Of a stretch of DNA of 64,000 nucleotides, positions 16,759 to 26,753 are shown piece after piece (within the stretch, counting starts at the first letter, position 1; each line of letters begins with the position of its first letter). The notes below the pieces were generated by a model, which saw nothing but the letters and a program-made list of their open reading frames with translations, had not been told where the DNA came from and made no database searches. The stretch covers positions 1 through 64,000 of the forward strand of contig NZ_JAARZJ010000009.1 in the NCBI RefSeq assembly GCF_014229245.1. The letters are read 5' to 3'. A program made the translations under genes and the position numbers. Source of the DNA: Listeria farberi. Lineage in GTDB: Bacteria; Bacillota; Bacilli; Lactobacillales; Listeriaceae.

Positions 16759-18357
16759 ATGAAATTATGGAAAAACGGTGTATTTTATCAAATGACAGCA
16801 GAAGGTGAGCAAGTTTCTGCTGTTTTAACAAAAAATGGTCATATTCATGCCGTCGGTGAAGTAGCGGACCTCAAAAAACAATATGCTACTGAAATTGATG
16901 AAACAATCGATTTGGAAGGGAAAGTAGTTTTTCCGGGATTTGTTGATGCGCATATCCATTTGCTATGGTACGGACAAGCTTTAGAGCGACTGAACTTAAA
17001 TCAAACAACCACTAAAAAAGAGGCATTAGCACTTATTCTTGAACGAACAAAGCAACTTGCAAATGAGGAATGGTTGTTTGTAGAGGGTTATGATGAAAAT
17101 AAATGGTCAGATGAACAAACATTGATTTCTTTAGCTGATTTGGATGAGGTAAGTAAAACCAATCCAATTTTAGTTAGACGGATTGATTACCATAGTGTGT
17201 CGATTAATTCGGCTTTAAAAGCGCACATCGAAAACTTTTCGGAAAACGCTTTTGATGGCGGTGGTGAAATTGTTCGTGATAAAGCTGGGGGATTTACTGG
17301 TATTTTAAGAGATAATGCGACAACGCTTGCTATAGACGCGTTTCCGGCGGTGACACCTGCTGAATTAAGCGCTTGGTTAAAAATCGCAATAACAGATTTA
17401 TGGTCTAAAGGAATAACCGGCGCACATTCGGAAGACTTACATTATTTTACGGGATTTAAATCTACTTTTGCAACCTTTCGGAATACGGTGGGAGCAAATG
17501 GATTGCCATTTCGCGCACATTTGTTAATTCATCATGCAGAACTAGCTAACTATTCAGCCTCTAAAGAAAGTTTTATAAGTGGTGACGAATTTTTAGAATT
17601 AGGCGCAATGAAAATTTTCTATGATGGTACAGTTGGTTCGCGTACGGCGCTAATGAGTGCGGGATACGCTGATAATACGAACGAAAAAGGACTACAAATT
17701 CATTCCAATCAAGCTTTTGAGGATTTAGTTCAGTCAGCAAGAAAAGCGGGTTTACCTGTTGCGATTCATATTTTAGGCGATCAAGCTTTTGCTAATGTGA
17801 TTCGAACTTTACGAGCAAACCCGCCTCAAGAAGGACAATACGATAGATTAATTCATACACCTTGGCTTACAAAAGAACTAATAGCAGAAGCGACTGGCTT
17901 ACCGATATTATTTGATGTGCAGCCACAGTTTATGGCTAGTGATCTTCCGTGGGCTATCGATGTGCTTGGTGAAAATCATCCGCCACTTGCTTTTGCTTGG
18001 AATTCGCTTTTACGAGCAGGATTTCCATTAGCTGGAGGTAGTGATGCCCCGATTGAAGTGCCTAATCCATTTTTGGGGATTCATGCCGCTGTTACAAGAA
18101 CGGCTAACGCAGATTTGGATGGTGTGCAATATTGGCCAGAAGAATCACTTACCGTATATGAAGCAATCGAACTTTATACAAAAGGGGCTGCGTTTGCAAG
18201 CTATAAAACGACTACCCGTGGTCAAATTGCCCCTGGATTTGTAGCGGATTTTACGATTTTAGCAGAAGACCCTTTCCTAATAAAACCTGCAAAACTTCGT
18301 CATCTAGAAGTTATGATGACAGTTGTTAATGAACAAGTAGTTTATCAGAAAAAGTAA
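16759..18357 (+). CDS. YtcJ-like amidohydrolase (amidohydrolase family 3)
   Basis: The 532-residue enzyme fits the YtcJ/NfdA group of metal-dependent amidohydrolases. It opens with a small beta-sandwich half (about residues 1-55), then the metal motif GFVDAHIHL (about 59-67) and a TIM barrel with KIFYDGTVGSRTA near 290, AIHILGDQAF near 335 and GGSDAPIE near 425. Family members hydrolyse amide bonds in N-substituted formamides or exoenzyme substrates; the substrate here is unknown. No signal peptide is present, so it is cytosolic. It is translated just after the MFS gene, three bases apart. Confidence 0.87.
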   Translation: MKLWKNGVFYQMTAEGEQVSAVLTKNGHIHAVGEVADLKKQYATEIDETIDLEGKVVFPGFVDAHIHLLWYGQALERLNLNQTTTKKEALALILERTKQLANEEWLFVEGYDENKWSDEQTLISLADLDEVSKTNPILVRRIDYHSVSINSALKAHIENFSENAFDGGGEIVRDKAGGFTGILRDNATTLAIDAFPAVTPAELSAWLKIAITDLWSKGITGAHSEDLHYFTGFKSTFATFRNTVGANGLPFRAHLLIHHAELANYSASKESFISGDEFLELGAMKIFYDGTVGSRTALMSAGYADNTNEKGLQIHSNQAFEDLVQSARKAGLPVAIHILGDQAFANVIRTLRANPPQEGQYDRLIHTPWLTKELIAEATGLPILFDVQPQFMASDLPWAIDVLGENHPPLAFAWNSLLRAGFPLAGGSDAPIEVPNPFLGIHAAVTRTANADLDGVQYWPEESLTVYEAIELYTKGAAFASYKTTTRGQIAPGFVADFTILAEDPFLIKPAKLRHLEVMMTVVNEQVVYQKK

Positions 18358-18369
18358 ATAAACATGAAA

Positions 18370-18480
18370 AACTCCATACAGAGACGGATGTTCTCAAAAA
18401 ATAATTTTGTTAGTATGAGAACGGATAAATTCTGGCCAAGAGACTAAAAAATTGGCACGGAAACGGGAACGAGGGATGTA
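18370..18480 (+). promoter_or_regulatory. structured leader upstream of Na+/H+ antiporter gene
   Basis: Between the amidohydrolase stop and the antiporter start lie 126 bases that can fold into a hairpin GTTCTCA/TGAGAAC (18390-18396 with 18416-18422) with the flanking repeat ACGGAT on both sides. A second hairpin is GCCAA/TTGGC (about 18435-18439 with 18452-18456). There is no poly-T terminator tail. The structure is unexplained; an ion-sensing leader or protein-binding RNA is a guess. Confidence 0.35.
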
Positions 18481-18483
18481 TTA

Positions 18484-20436
18484 ATGGAGATTTTTGAACT
18501 GATTTTATTAATGTTAAGTGCAGTTTTTTTATCAAATGTGTTAAGTCGATTTTTACCTAGTATTGCAGTGCCTTTAATTCAAGTACTACTAGGGATTATT
18601 TTGGCGATTCCGCTCGGAGATCATACGATGGATATAAATCCTGAGTTATTTTTATTACTATTTATGGCTCCAATCCTTTTTAATGACGGGGCTAGGACGG
18701 ATAAAAAATCGTTATGGAAAAATCGAAAAGCCATTTTATCATTATCAATTGGTCTAGTGTTTGTAACCGTGGGAGTTTTAGGAGCTTTTATTCATTATTT
18801 AATTCCAGCGATACCTTTCGCGGCTGCATTTGCGCTTGCTGCAGCACTAGCGCCAACTGATGCGGTCGCGGTTGGAGCGTTAGCTGAAAAAGTAAGAGTA
18901 CCACATAAAATTATGCATATTTTAGAAGGAGAATCGCTTATCAATGATGCTTCTGGACTTGTTTCCTTTCAATTCGCAGTCTTAGCGCTTGTGACGGGAA
19001 CATTCTCCTTTATATCTGCTGGAACAAGTTTTTTACTGCTTTCGCTAGGGGGGATTGCGCTTGGAGTGGTGCTTAGTTTACTGAAAATCGTGCTAATGCG
19101 TGGTCTGCGCCAACTCGGAATTGAAAATATGACTTCTTTTATGTTAATGGAAATTTTGCTGCCTTTTTTAATTTTTATGGTGGCGGAAAAGATTGGAGTT
19201 AATGGTATTTTAGCTGTAGTTAGCGCGGGAATGGTGCATTCGTTTAGTTATAAAAAAATCAATCCAGAAATGGCGCAACTTAATTTGCTTTCTAAAAATA
19301 CTTGGTCAGTAATTATTTTTAGTCTCAATGGGCTTGTGTTTGTTTTACTTGGGACTCAGCTGCCGCAAATTATGACAGCTATTTGGGAAGATACGGGGAT
19401 ACATAAAAGCATGTTGTTCCTATATATTTTCGGAATAACGTTTTTACTACTTGCTCTTCGTTTCTTATGGATTTTGTTTTTCCGCAATTACGAGGAAAAT
19501 CCCCATGCAGATTTAGTGAGCAGGCTAAAAAATACGTTTTTGTATACTGTAGCAGGTGTACGAGGCACGATTACATTAGTCAGTGCGCTATCCCTACCAT
19601 TTGTTTTAGGTCAGGGCAATGCTTTTCCTGAACGTGATTTATTGATTTTTATTGCCGCTGGAGTAATTATTACGACACTACTTTTAGCTAACTTCACATT
19701 ACCTCTTTTTGCTACTAAAAAAGAGGTTGTAGTAGCCGATCATACTACTGCAATTGCGCTATTACGAGATGTTGTCGGTCAATTGCAACGTTATAAAACA
19801 GACGAGAATGAAGTAGAAATGAATAATGTACTAAAAATGTATAATGGCCGAATTTTTTCGTTAATGGAACATAAAGAAGTGAGTGCTACTGAGAAAGAAC
19901 TGCGGCGTTTAACGCAAGAATGGCAACTTGAAAATACAAGAAGGCTCGTATTCGAACGGAAAATTGACACCGGGGTTGGGTTATCGCTTATGATGCGGCT
20001 TGGGAAACGACTTTATGTCCAAACAAGAGCTGAAAAATATCGGGCGAGAATGAGATACCGTCAGCTTTTAAGTCATAGTATTCGTGATTTCCGCATAGTG
20101 CCACTTTCTTTTGAAGAACGTAGAAAAGAGCGAGCTAAACTCCAAAATGAAAATAATCAATTCGTCGTTCAAAAGTTAAATGAACTTGATAAAAACGAAT
20201 TTAACCCTGAAATTATTTCCTTGTATTTAATGAATTTTGAACGAGCCTTAGGTTATGGCAAACATAAAAAAGAAACAGATAATGAAGAACTACAAACAAC
20301 GATTGATTTAGCTTCTCAAATTGAACGGGAAACAATTCAACATTATTTTGAAAAAGGGATAATTACGAGGAAAGAAATGAAAGTTTACCGAGATAATCTT
20401 CTTGCGATTGAAGCAAGTTTCCAACTAGAATTTTAA
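18484..20436 (+). CDS. Na+/H+ antiporter, CPA1 family (NhaP-like)
   Basis: The 650-residue protein has about 12 membrane helices in its first 410 residues and a long cytosolic tail of about 240 residues. The CPA1 ion-site motifs are present: ALAPTDAVAV (about residues 121-130) and GESLINDASG (about 149-158), with the conserved Asp of the ND pair. It exchanges Na+ or K+ for protons across the membrane. The Arg/Lys/Glu-rich tail may regulate activity, as in NhaK/YvgP-like proteins. The start at 18484 has a GAGGGA site. It is a single gene behind an unusual leader and ends at a bidirectional terminator. Confidence 0.9.
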   Translation: MEIFELILLMLSAVFLSNVLSRFLPSIAVPLIQVLLGIILAIPLGDHTMDINPELFLLLFMAPILFNDGARTDKKSLWKNRKAILSLSIGLVFVTVGVLGAFIHYLIPAIPFAAAFALAAALAPTDAVAVGALAEKVRVPHKIMHILEGESLINDASGLVSFQFAVLALVTGTFSFISAGTSFLLLSLGGIALGVVLSLLKIVLMRGLRQLGIENMTSFMLMEILLPFLIFMVAEKIGVNGILAVVSAGMVHSFSYKKINPEMAQLNLLSKNTWSVIIFSLNGLVFVLLGTQLPQIMTAIWEDTGIHKSMLFLYIFGITFLLLALRFLWILFFRNYEENPHADLVSRLKNTFLYTVAGVRGTITLVSALSLPFVLGQGNAFPERDLLIFIAAGVIITTLLLANFTLPLFATKKEVVVADHTTAIALLRDVVGQLQRYKTDENEVEMNNVLKMYNGRIFSLMEHKEVSATEKELRRLTQEWQLENTRRLVFERKIDTGVGLSLMMRLGKRLYVQTRAEKYRARMRYRQLLSHSIRDFRIVPLSFEERRKERAKLQNENNQFVVQKLNELDKNEFNPEIISLYLMNFERALGYGKHKKETDNEELQTTIDLASQIERETIQHYFEKGIITRKEMKVYRDNLLAIEASFQLEF

Positions 20437-20439
20437 CGA

Positions 20440-20484
20440 AAAAAAGCAGTTAGACTATTTATTTAGTCTAACTGCTTTTTTTAT
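20440..20484. terminator. bidirectional terminator between antiporter and LysR genes
   Basis: AAAAAGCAGTTAGACTA pairs with TAGTCTAACTGCTTTTT around ATTTAT. Both strands end in a T run, so it serves both convergent genes. Confidence 0.92.
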
Positions 20485-21361
20485 CATCAAAATAATAAAT
20501 AATCCGGTCAATAAATTCTTTCGTGGTACTATCAAAGTCTTTTTCTTTTTGGTTAGTTAAAAGACCAATTGGAGGTGAAATAGGTAAATTTTTAATCGGA
20601 ATACGAACAGTTCCTTCTAGGAGTTCGGAATGTGCTGTGCTCGTAAAGATTGAAACACCAACGTTTTCACGGACAAAATACTTATGAGACATGCTACTAG
20701 TGAGTTCCATTTTTTTATAATCACTACCAATGGCACGTTTTAAATGTTGCTCAATTTGGATGCGAATCGGGCAATTTGCTGGAGTGAAAATAAAGCATTC
20801 ATCGCGCAAATCAAGCAATTCTACAGACGTCCGAGAAGCTAAAGGATGGTTTTCTGACACAATCAAATCAAGCGTATCATGGTAAAAAGGAAAATAAAAG
20901 TTCTCCAAAATTAGCTCAGGTTCTCCGCAAATGGCAAAATCAATTTCCCCGTCAATCAACTTTTGGCTACACGTATTAGCATCATCTACAGAAACATTCA
21001 CCATTAGCTTTGGAAAATCGGTTAAAAATTGTTTTAAAATTTGTGGTAAGACGAGGCTCGCGCTAGGTTCTGAGATTCCTATTTTAATAAGGCCGGCATT
21101 GCCATTTTTTAAATCAAATATTGTATGATCCAGTACTTCATATTGAGCGATTAGCTGACCTGCTCTTTCATAAAACAATCTGCCGGCGTGGGTTAGTTTT
21201 AATGTTTTCCCCCGTTCAAACAACTGCACATCCAAATCTTGTTCCAGTTGTTTAATTCGCATCGAAATAGTCGGCTGCGAATAATTTAATACTTCTGCAG
21301 CCCGCTGAAAACTTCCCGTATTTACTACCGTATAAAAAGTTTTAATGGTTCTAAATTCCAA
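20468..21361 (-). CDS. LysR-family regulator (YtlI/AscR-like, sulfur operon)
   Basis: The 297-residue regulator has the LysR winged helix at its N terminus (FQRAAEVLNYSQPTISMRIK, about residues 18-37) and a periplasmic-binding-type effector domain. I choose a TTG start at 21361 because AGGGGG lies at a good distance and the protein then begins with the normal LysR sequence (EFRTIKTFYTVV). It is divergent from the nine-gene operon starting at 21603. This arrangement equals B. subtilis ytlI and the ytmI operon, where YtlI activates sulfur-compound uptake. The role here is inferred from that parallel. Confidence 0.85.
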   Translation of the reverse strand: MEFRTIKTFYTVVNTGSFQRAAEVLNYSQPTISMRIKQLEQDLDVQLFERGKTLKLTHAGRLFYERAGQLIAQYEVLDHTIFDLKNGNAGLIKIGISEPSASLVLPQILKQFLTDFPKLMVNVSVDDANTCSQKLIDGEIDFAICGEPELILENFYFPFYHDTLDLIVSENHPLASRTSVELLDLRDECFIFTPANCPIRIQIEQHLKRAIGSDYKKMELTSSMSHKYFVRENVGVSIFTSTAHSELLEGTVRIPIKNLPISPPIGLLTNQKEKDFDSTTKEFIDRIIYYFDDKKSS

Positions 21362-21403
21362 TATAATTCCCCCTTCATATTGGAGTTTTTTGATATTTCT
21401 AAC

Positions 21404-21432
21404 AGTATACACCGTAAAATAGCCAGAAGCAA
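21404..21432 (-). promoter_or_regulatory. sigma-A promoter of the LysR gene
   Basis: On the minus strand TTGCTT (21432-21427) and TATACT (21409-21404) are separated by 17 bases, about 45 bases before the TTG start. Confidence 0.6.
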
Positions 21433-21479
21433 TTTATTAATCTGATAAAATTCATAGGAATAATGCGGATTAGAATAGA

Positions 21480-21494
21480 AGTATTAGTATTACT
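21480..21494. promoter_or_regulatory. candidate LysR-type operator
   Basis: AGTATTAGTATTACT is a near palindrome (12 of 15 positions) with T-N11-A character, lying between the divergent LysR gene and the ytmI-like operon. The operon has a TATAGT -10 box at 21543-21548 but no good -35 box, as expected for activator-dependent transcription. The assignment is tentative. Confidence 0.35.
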
Positions 21495-21602
21495 GTGGTT
21501 AGCTATTAGTTTTTTTGATTAGCCAAACAGAATCTTTTACTTTATAGTATAGCTAATATCTAAAAACCAAGTAAGTTGATGGGAATTAAAAGGGGCGATT
21601 TG

Positions 21603-22148
21603 ATGGGAAAAGTGACAATTATTGCTGGGGGTATCAAAACGGAATCTCGGCTGAACGGTTTAATTCAACTAGCAGCAAATCAATTAACGAATAATGGTAC
21701 GGAAGTTAAAATCATCGAAGTGCACAAAATTCAAGCAGAAGCATTAGTAACGGCCGATTTTACGCATCCTGATATTCATTTAGCAAATAGTGAAATTGAG
21801 TCCAGTTCTGGCGTTATTATCGCAACACCCATTTTTAAAGCTGCATATTCAGGCGTGTTAAAAGCTTATTTAGACCTTTTACCGCTCAAAGCTTTAAAAG
21901 GGAAAGTGATTTTGCCGCTAGGGCTTGGCGGATCAAATGGACATTTACTTGCATTACAGTACGCGCTAGATCCAGTTTTAAAAGAGCTAGGGGCTGAGAT
22001 AATTTTGAAAGGTCAGTTTACGGTTGATAAGCAAATCGAGCGGCTGGGTGATGGGCTTTATGAAATTGAAATTACGGCGAAAGAACGACTGGATAGTGCA
22101 TTAAATCAGTTCATTTCGTTATTAAATCAAAATTCAGTGGAAGTTTAA
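21603..22148 (+). CDS. NAD(P)H-dependent FMN reductase
   Basis: The 181-residue protein has the flavodoxin-like fold of the NADPH-dependent FMN reductase family (SsuE-like): IIAGGIKTESRLNGLIQ (about residues 6-22) binds the FMN phosphate and SGVIIATPIFKAAYSGVLKA (about 78-97) lines the flavin. It would supply reduced flavin to the two luciferase-like monooxygenases encoded further down the same operon. The ATG at 21603 is chosen because AAGGGG precedes it; an upstream ATG at 21576 has no such site. It is the first gene after the LysR-controlled promoter region. Confidence 0.88.
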   Translation: MGKVTIIAGGIKTESRLNGLIQLAANQLTNNGTEVKIIEVHKIQAEALVTADFTHPDIHLANSEIESSSGVIIATPIFKAAYSGVLKAYLDLLPLKALKGKVILPLGLGGSNGHLLALQYALDPVLKELGAEIILKGQFTVDKQIERLGDGLYEIEITAKERLDSALNQFISLLNQNSVEV

Positions 22149-22163
22149 GGAGGCGAGTAGAAA

Positions 22164-22700
22164 ATGGCAGAAGATATTTTTAGAGTGGCGACTGTGGAAG
22201 ATGCGCCAGAGTTTTTGGAATTGTTGTCGAGTGCTTTTAAGTCTGTGAAAGAACTGGGAATCGATTGGCCTTCTACTAATGCAGATTTAGCGATGGTTAC
22301 CGAAAATATCGTTAATTCTTCGGCTTTTGTTTTAGAACGGAATGGTAAATTAATTTCTACAATTACTGTTCGTTTTCCGTGGGAGAGTAGTTCGCCTCCT
22401 TCTAAATATCCATTTGTTTGGTGGTTTGCAACAGCGCCAGAACTAGCTGGAAAAGGGATTGGTGATAAATTATTAACTTATGTAGAAGAGCGGGTACTTC
22501 GCGATACTCTTAAAGCTCCGGCACTTACGCTTGGTACTTCTGCTAGAAAACATCCGTGGCTACTTGATATGTATTTGCGCCGCGGTTATGAAGTTTATTT
22601 TGAACACGAAGAGGACGGCGATGTCGGTGTGATGATGCGGAAAATTTTAATTCCGGAAAAATTCGATGCCGCATTACTTGGAATACCTAGCTGGACATAA
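22164..22700 (+). CDS. GNAT-family N-acetyltransferase (YtmI-like)
   Basis: The 178-residue enzyme has the GNAT fold with the acetyl-CoA loop APELAGKGIGDKLLTYVE (about residues 92-109) and a C-terminal RRGYEVYFE strand. The position inside a sulfur-type operon matches YtmI of B. subtilis, which heads the cystine and S-compound operon. It probably acetylates the amino group of an imported S-substituted cysteine before oxidation, as proposed for that pathway. AAGGAGGCGAG precedes the start, 15 bases after the reductase gene. Confidence 0.84.
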   Translation: MAEDIFRVATVEDAPEFLELLSSAFKSVKELGIDWPSTNADLAMVTENIVNSSAFVLERNGKLISTITVRFPWESSSPPSKYPFVWWFATAPELAGKGIGDKLLTYVEERVLRDTLKAPALTLGTSARKHPWLLDMYLRRGYEVYFEHEEDGDVGVMMRKILIPEKFDAALLGIPSWT

Positions 22701-22716
22701 AAAAGGGGGAGAAAGA

Positions 22717-23526
22717 ATGAAAAAGAAATATGGGATCTTAGCACTGGGCCTTGTAGTCGCATTAACATTAAGCGCATGTGGAGCGAAAGACGAACCAGAA
22801 GCAGCAAATAAAAAAGTTCAAACAATCACGGTCGGAACAGGTACACAGTTTCCTAATGTTTGCTTTTTAGATGAAAATGGCAAATTAACGGGTTATGACG
22901 TTGAACTAGTGAAAGAAATTGACAAACGTTTACCAGGCTATAAATTCAAGTTTAAAACGATGGATTTTTCTAATTTACTCGTTAGTCTTGGTGCCGGAAA
23001 AGTGGATATTGTAGCGCATCAAATGGAAAAAAGTAAAGAACGCGAGAAGAAATTTTTATTTAACGATGTAGCATATAATAATTTCCCATTACAGTTAACC
23101 GTATTAGATAGTAATAACAGCATAAATGATACAAAAGATTTAGCTGGAAAACGTGTTATCACAAGTGCGACGTCAAATGGCGCGCTCGTCTTAAAGAAAA
23201 TCAATGAAGAACAAGGCAATAATTTTGAAATCGCATATGAGGGACAAGGTTCTAATGATACAGCCAACCAACTAAAAACAGGTCGCGCGGATGCAACAAT
23301 TTCCACACCTTTTGCTGTAGATTTCCAAAATAAAACAAGTGCCATCAAAGAAAAAGTAGTAGGCGATGTTTTATCAAATGCAAAGGTATATTTCATGCTT
23401 GGTAAAAATAAAACGGAACTGAGCAAGGACGTAGATAAAGCACTTCAATCCATTATTGATGACGGGACATTGAAAAAATTGAGTGAAAAATGGCTTGGTG
23501 CAGATTATTCAAAAGAACAATATTAA
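22717..23526 (+). CDS. amino-acid ABC transporter, substrate-binding lipoprotein (TcyJ/K-like)
   Basis: The 269-residue product starts with a lipoprotein signal: Lys-rich N terminus, hydrophobic stretch and the lipobox LSAC with Cys21. The mature part is a family 3 solute-binding protein (GTQFPNVCFLDENGKLTGYD, about 46-65). It captures an amino acid outside the membrane, probably cystine or an S-methylated or otherwise substituted cysteine given its operon. The ATG at 22717 has AGGGGGAG upstream. Two permease genes and an ATPase gene follow, forming a complete importer. Confidence 0.9.
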   Translation: MKKKYGILALGLVVALTLSACGAKDEPEAANKKVQTITVGTGTQFPNVCFLDENGKLTGYDVELVKEIDKRLPGYKFKFKTMDFSNLLVSLGAGKVDIVAHQMEKSKEREKKFLFNDVAYNNFPLQLTVLDSNNSINDTKDLAGKRVITSATSNGALVLKKINEEQGNNFEIAYEGQGSNDTANQLKTGRADATISTPFAVDFQNKTSAIKEKVVGDVLSNAKVYFMLGKNKTELSKDVDKALQSIIDDGTLKKLSEKWLGADYSKEQY

Positions 23527-23547
23527 AAAATTGGGGGTGCCATTTAA

Positions 23548-24264
23548 ATGGATAAAGCGTTTGATGTGAAAATGATTGCTGATTTTATTCCGACGTTAGC
23601 GGGTTATTTACCAATTACGTTATATATCTTGGCACTCTCGCTTATTTTCGGTTTTATATTAGGGATTATTTTATCATTACCAAGAATTTATCAGATTCCT
23701 GTTTTAAATCAATTTGCTCGCATATATATTTCATTTTTTCGTGGAACACCAATTATGGTGCAATTATTTATTGTTTTTTACGGAATTCCAGCACTTTTTG
23801 GCATATTCGGGATTGATTTATCGCAAATGGATCCACTTTATGCCGCTATTGCAACGTATGCATTAAGTAGTGCGGCGACCATTGCAGAGGTTATCCGGGC
23901 TGGTGTAAATAGTGTAGATGCGGGCCAAGCGGAGGCGGCTTATAGTGTCGGGCTGAACGGGCGCCAAACATTTTTACGTATCATTTTGCCTCAAGCACTT
24001 TATCAAGCATTGCCGAATTTTGGGAATTTAGTCATTGGGTATTTGAAAGATACTTCGCTAGCTTTTTCGATAGGTGTGATGGATATGTCAGGTAGAGGAC
24101 AAACATTAATTACGCTAAGCAATCACGCGCTCGAAGTTTATATTTCGTTATCTATTATTTACTATATTACAGCAGTCCTACTTGAGTATTCTTTCAAATG
24201 GATTGAAAAACGAGTTAAAAAAGAGAATACCAGATTCACCAGTATTTTTGATATAGAACTTTAA
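23548..24264 (+). CDS. amino-acid ABC transporter permease (TcyL/M-like), first subunit
   Basis: The 238-residue protein has about five membrane helices of the polar amino-acid permease family. [17 protein letters not shown] (about residues 62-78) and the EAA loop [20 protein letters not shown] (about 131-150), which contacts the ATPase, are clear. With the next gene it forms the heterodimeric channel of the importer. The start follows GGGGGTG and lies 21 bases after the lipoprotein gene. Confidence 0.9.
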   Translation: MDKAFDVKMIADFIPTLAGYLPITLYILALSLIFGFILGIILSLPRIYQIPVLNQFARIYISFFRGTPIMVQLFIVFYGIPALFGIFGIDLSQMDPLYAAIATYALSSAATIAEVIRAGVNSVDAGQAEAAYSVGLNGRQTFLRIILPQALYQALPNFGNLVIGYLKDTSLAFSIGVMDMSGRGQTLITLSNHALEVYISLSIIYYITAVLLEYSFKWIEKRVKKENTRFTSIFDIEL

Positions 24265-24277
24265 AGGAGAGATGATG

Positions 24278-24985
24278 ATGCCGCTTGATGTGCCTTTTAT
24301 TGGGACAGCCGTAATGGCGATGCTAAAAACGATACCGTTAACACTTGCGATGACTTTCTTTCCGATATTGTTCGGTTTTATAATCGCTATTTTACTAACG
24401 CTCATCCGGATGTACCATGTCCGTTTTTTGGAGCCGATTGCCAGGTTTTATGTGTCGTTTTTTCGAAGCACACCAGCGATTTTACATATAATGCTGATTT
24501 ATTTAGGAATTCCGCTCATTGTCGATTTTTTAAGTAAGTCATTTGATTTAGGCATATCAGCAAATAAAATCCCAGTTGTGGTATTTGTGATAATCGCGTT
24601 ATCCTTTACGGCGGGAGCTTACCTAACTGAGATTTTACGGTCTGGAATTATTGCTGTAGATATTGGCCAAATGGAAGCAGCTTATTCTATGGGATATACG
24701 CATGGTCAAGCGATTCGTAAAGTGCTGTTACCTCAAGCTTTTATGACTTCGCTACCGAATTTTACTAACTTATGCATCGGATTTTTGCATACAACTTCGA
24801 TTGCAGCTATCGTCGCGGTTCCAGAAATCACTGGAATGGCCACGATTGTAGCCTCTGATAATTACGCTTTTCTCGAAGCATTCATTGGTGCAGCACTGAT
24901 TTATTGGTTCTTAACTATTTTAATAGAAGCAATTAATTATATTTTGGAAAAGAATATCGCTAAATATCAAGGAGGGACAGTATGA
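24278..24985 (+). CDS. amino-acid ABC transporter permease (TcyL/M-like), second subunit
   Basis: This 235-residue permease has the same family marks: [20 protein letters not shown] (about residues 64-83) and the EAA loop [20 protein letters not shown] (about 134-153). Three ATG codons lie in a row (24272, 24275, 24278); the third is best spaced from AGGAG at 24265-24269, so the start is uncertain by two residues. Its end overlaps the ATPase start by four bases, which suggests coupled translation. Confidence 0.9.
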   Translation: MPLDVPFIGTAVMAMLKTIPLTLAMTFFPILFGFIIAILLTLIRMYHVRFLEPIARFYVSFFRSTPAILHIMLIYLGIPLIVDFLSKSFDLGISANKIPVVVFVIIALSFTAGAYLTEILRSGIIAVDIGQMEAAYSMGYTHGQAIRKVLLPQAFMTSLPNFTNLCIGFLHTTSIAAIVAVPEITGMATIVASDNYAFLEAFIGAALIYWFLTILIEAINYILEKNIAKYQGGTV

Positions 24986-25761
24986 TTACCATTAAAAATA
25001 TTCAAAAAAGCTTTGGACAAAATCAAGTTTTAAAAGGAATTGATTTAACCGTAAAAAAAGGAGAAGTAGTGACGATTCTTGGTCCAAGTGGCTCAGGAAA
25101 AACCACTTTTTTACGTTGCTTAAACTTACTGGAACGTCCGGAAAATGGTGAAATTTCTATGCATGACCAAATAATTAACTGCAAGAAACCTTCCAAAAAA
25201 GAAGTATTACAATTACGAAAAAATACTGCAATGGTCTTTCAACAATACAATCTCTTTTCCCATAAAACTGTCATTCAAAATGTAATGGAAGGACTCACTG
25301 TTGTGAGAAAAATCCCGAAAAAAATTGCGCGGGAGATTGCTGCGCGGGAGTTAACAAAGGTAGGGCTAGCCGATAAGTTTAGCGCATATCCTTCCCAGCT
25401 ATCAGGCGGACAAAAACAGCGCGTTGGCATTGCACGTGCGCTCGCGATTAATCCAGACGTCATTTTATTTGATGAACCAACCGCAGCGCTTGATCCGGAA
25501 CTTGTTGGTGAAGTTTTAGAAGTAATGTTAGAAATCGCTCGCGCGGGTGCAACGATGATTGTCGTCACACATGAAATGGAGTTCGCAAAACGCGTCGCAG
25601 ATCAAGTCGTCTTTATGGACGGAGGGCTCATTGTCGAACAAGGCACGCCAGATGAAGTATTCAACCACACAAAAGAAGAACGAACAAAACGCTTTTTACA
25701 CCGAGTTTCGGCTGATTACTTATATGAAATCAAAGAAGTGAAAAAGGAGCGTGTCATATGA
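24982..25761 (+). CDS. amino-acid ABC transporter ATP-binding protein (TcyN-like)
   Basis: The 259-residue ATPase drives the importer. Walker [10 protein letters not shown] (about residues 35-43), the Q loop, the signature LSGGQKQR (about 139-146) and Walker B VILFDEP (about 160-166) are intact, and the H loop is VTHEM. It overlaps both neighbours by four bases, the permease upstream and the luciferase-like gene downstream. It is a second amino-acid transporter ATPase in the window beside that at 56647-57372. Confidence 0.92.
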   Translation: MITIKNIQKSFGQNQVLKGIDLTVKKGEVVTILGPSGSGKTTFLRCLNLLERPENGEISMHDQIINCKKPSKKEVLQLRKNTAMVFQQYNLFSHKTVIQNVMEGLTVVRKIPKKIAREIAARELTKVGLADKFSAYPSQLSGGQKQRVGIARALAINPDVILFDEPTAALDPELVGEVLEVMLEIARAGATMIVVTHEMEFAKRVADQVVFMDGGLIVEQGTPDEVFNHTKEERTKRFLHRVSADYLYEIKEVKKERVI

Positions 25762-26753
25762 CTATCCGATTTAGCATTTTGGATCAAAGTATTATTAATC
25801 CCGGCGAACGTCCTAGTGAGGCTTTACAAAATACTGTAGAACTTGCAGAGCTTGCAGAACAACTTGGCTTTTATCGATTTTGGGTTGCTGAACATCATAA
25901 TTCAGACGAAATTGCTGGAGCTGCACCGGAAGTTCTTTTAGGATACATTGCCGCAAAAACAACTTCTATTAAGCTCGCATCTGGCGGCGTAATGCTGCAA
26001 CATTATAGTCCATATAAAGTTGCTGAACAATTTCACGTGCTTGAAAACTTAGCTCCAGGACGAATTTCTCTCGGTGTCGGTAAAGCGCCCGGTGGATTTC
26101 AACCAGCGACCGATGCCCTTCAGAAAAACTTTGCAAAGCCAATTCAAACATTTGACGCTAAGTTGATAGAATTAGTCGATTTTGTTACACGGAAACCTGC
26201 TTCCAAAGCCGAAGCAAAACCACTACCAGAGAATAATCCGGAAATCTTTTTGCTTGGCGGAAGTGTAGCGAGTGCAAGACAAGCTGCCGAACTTGGGATT
26301 TCTTTTGTATTTGCTTATTTTATTAACGGCGAAGAGGAAACTTTAAAAGAAGCACGTGATACATTTGAGCAGTATCAAGTTAATCAACTAGCAAGTTTTC
26401 AATTAGCGCCAATTGTTGTTGTAGCTGAGACAAAAGCTGCTGCAGACCGTCATATTCCAGAGCGAGAATCAATTAAAGTGGAGCTTTCGGATGGGCGGAG
26501 AGTAAATGTCGGCTCACGCGAACAAGCAGAAGCTTACGTGAAAGATATCAACCAACCGTATCGATTTATTACGCAAAAAATTGGAGCAATAACTGGGACG
26601 AAGCAAGATGTTGGAGAAGAAATTACCCGACTTTCAAAAAAATATAATATTCAAGATTTTGTCGTTTTAACACCTGTCAAATCCACGGAAATCAAACGCT
26701 ATTCGTACCAATTATTAAGTGAAACGATAAAGGAGGAAGTTGTCCATGGCTAA
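25758..26753 (+). CDS. luciferase-like flavin monooxygenase (YtmO-like, MsnO8 group)
   Basis: The 331-residue protein is a TIM-barrel flavin-dependent oxidoreductase of the bacterial luciferase superfamily. [20 protein letters not shown] (about residues 38-57) and [10 protein letters not shown] (about 109-118) are typical of the short-chain MsnO8-like branch. YtmO holds the same place in the B. subtilis operon. It would use reduced FMN from the reductase at 21603. It overlaps the ATPase gene by four bases and the next gene by eight. Confidence 0.87.
   Translation: MTIRFSILDQSIINPGERPSEALQNTVELAELAEQLGFYRFWVAEHHNSDEIAGAAPEVLLGYIAAKTTSIKLASGGVMLQHYSPYKVAEQFHVLENLAPGRISLGVGKAPGGFQPATDALQKNFAKPIQTFDAKLIELVDFVTRKPASKAEAKPLPENNPEIFLLGGSVASARQAAELGISFVFAYFINGEEETLKEARDTFEQYQVNQLASFQLAPIVVVAETKAAADRHIPERESIKVELSDGRRVNVGSREQAEAYVKDINQPYRFITQKIGAITGTKQDVGEEITRLSKKYNIQDFVVLTPVKSTEIKRYSYQLLSETIKEEVVHG

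Noticed and set aside
23019-23426. 135-aa minus-strand frame inside the lipoprotein gene
   Set aside because: It is antisense to a well-supported gene, with no start signals.
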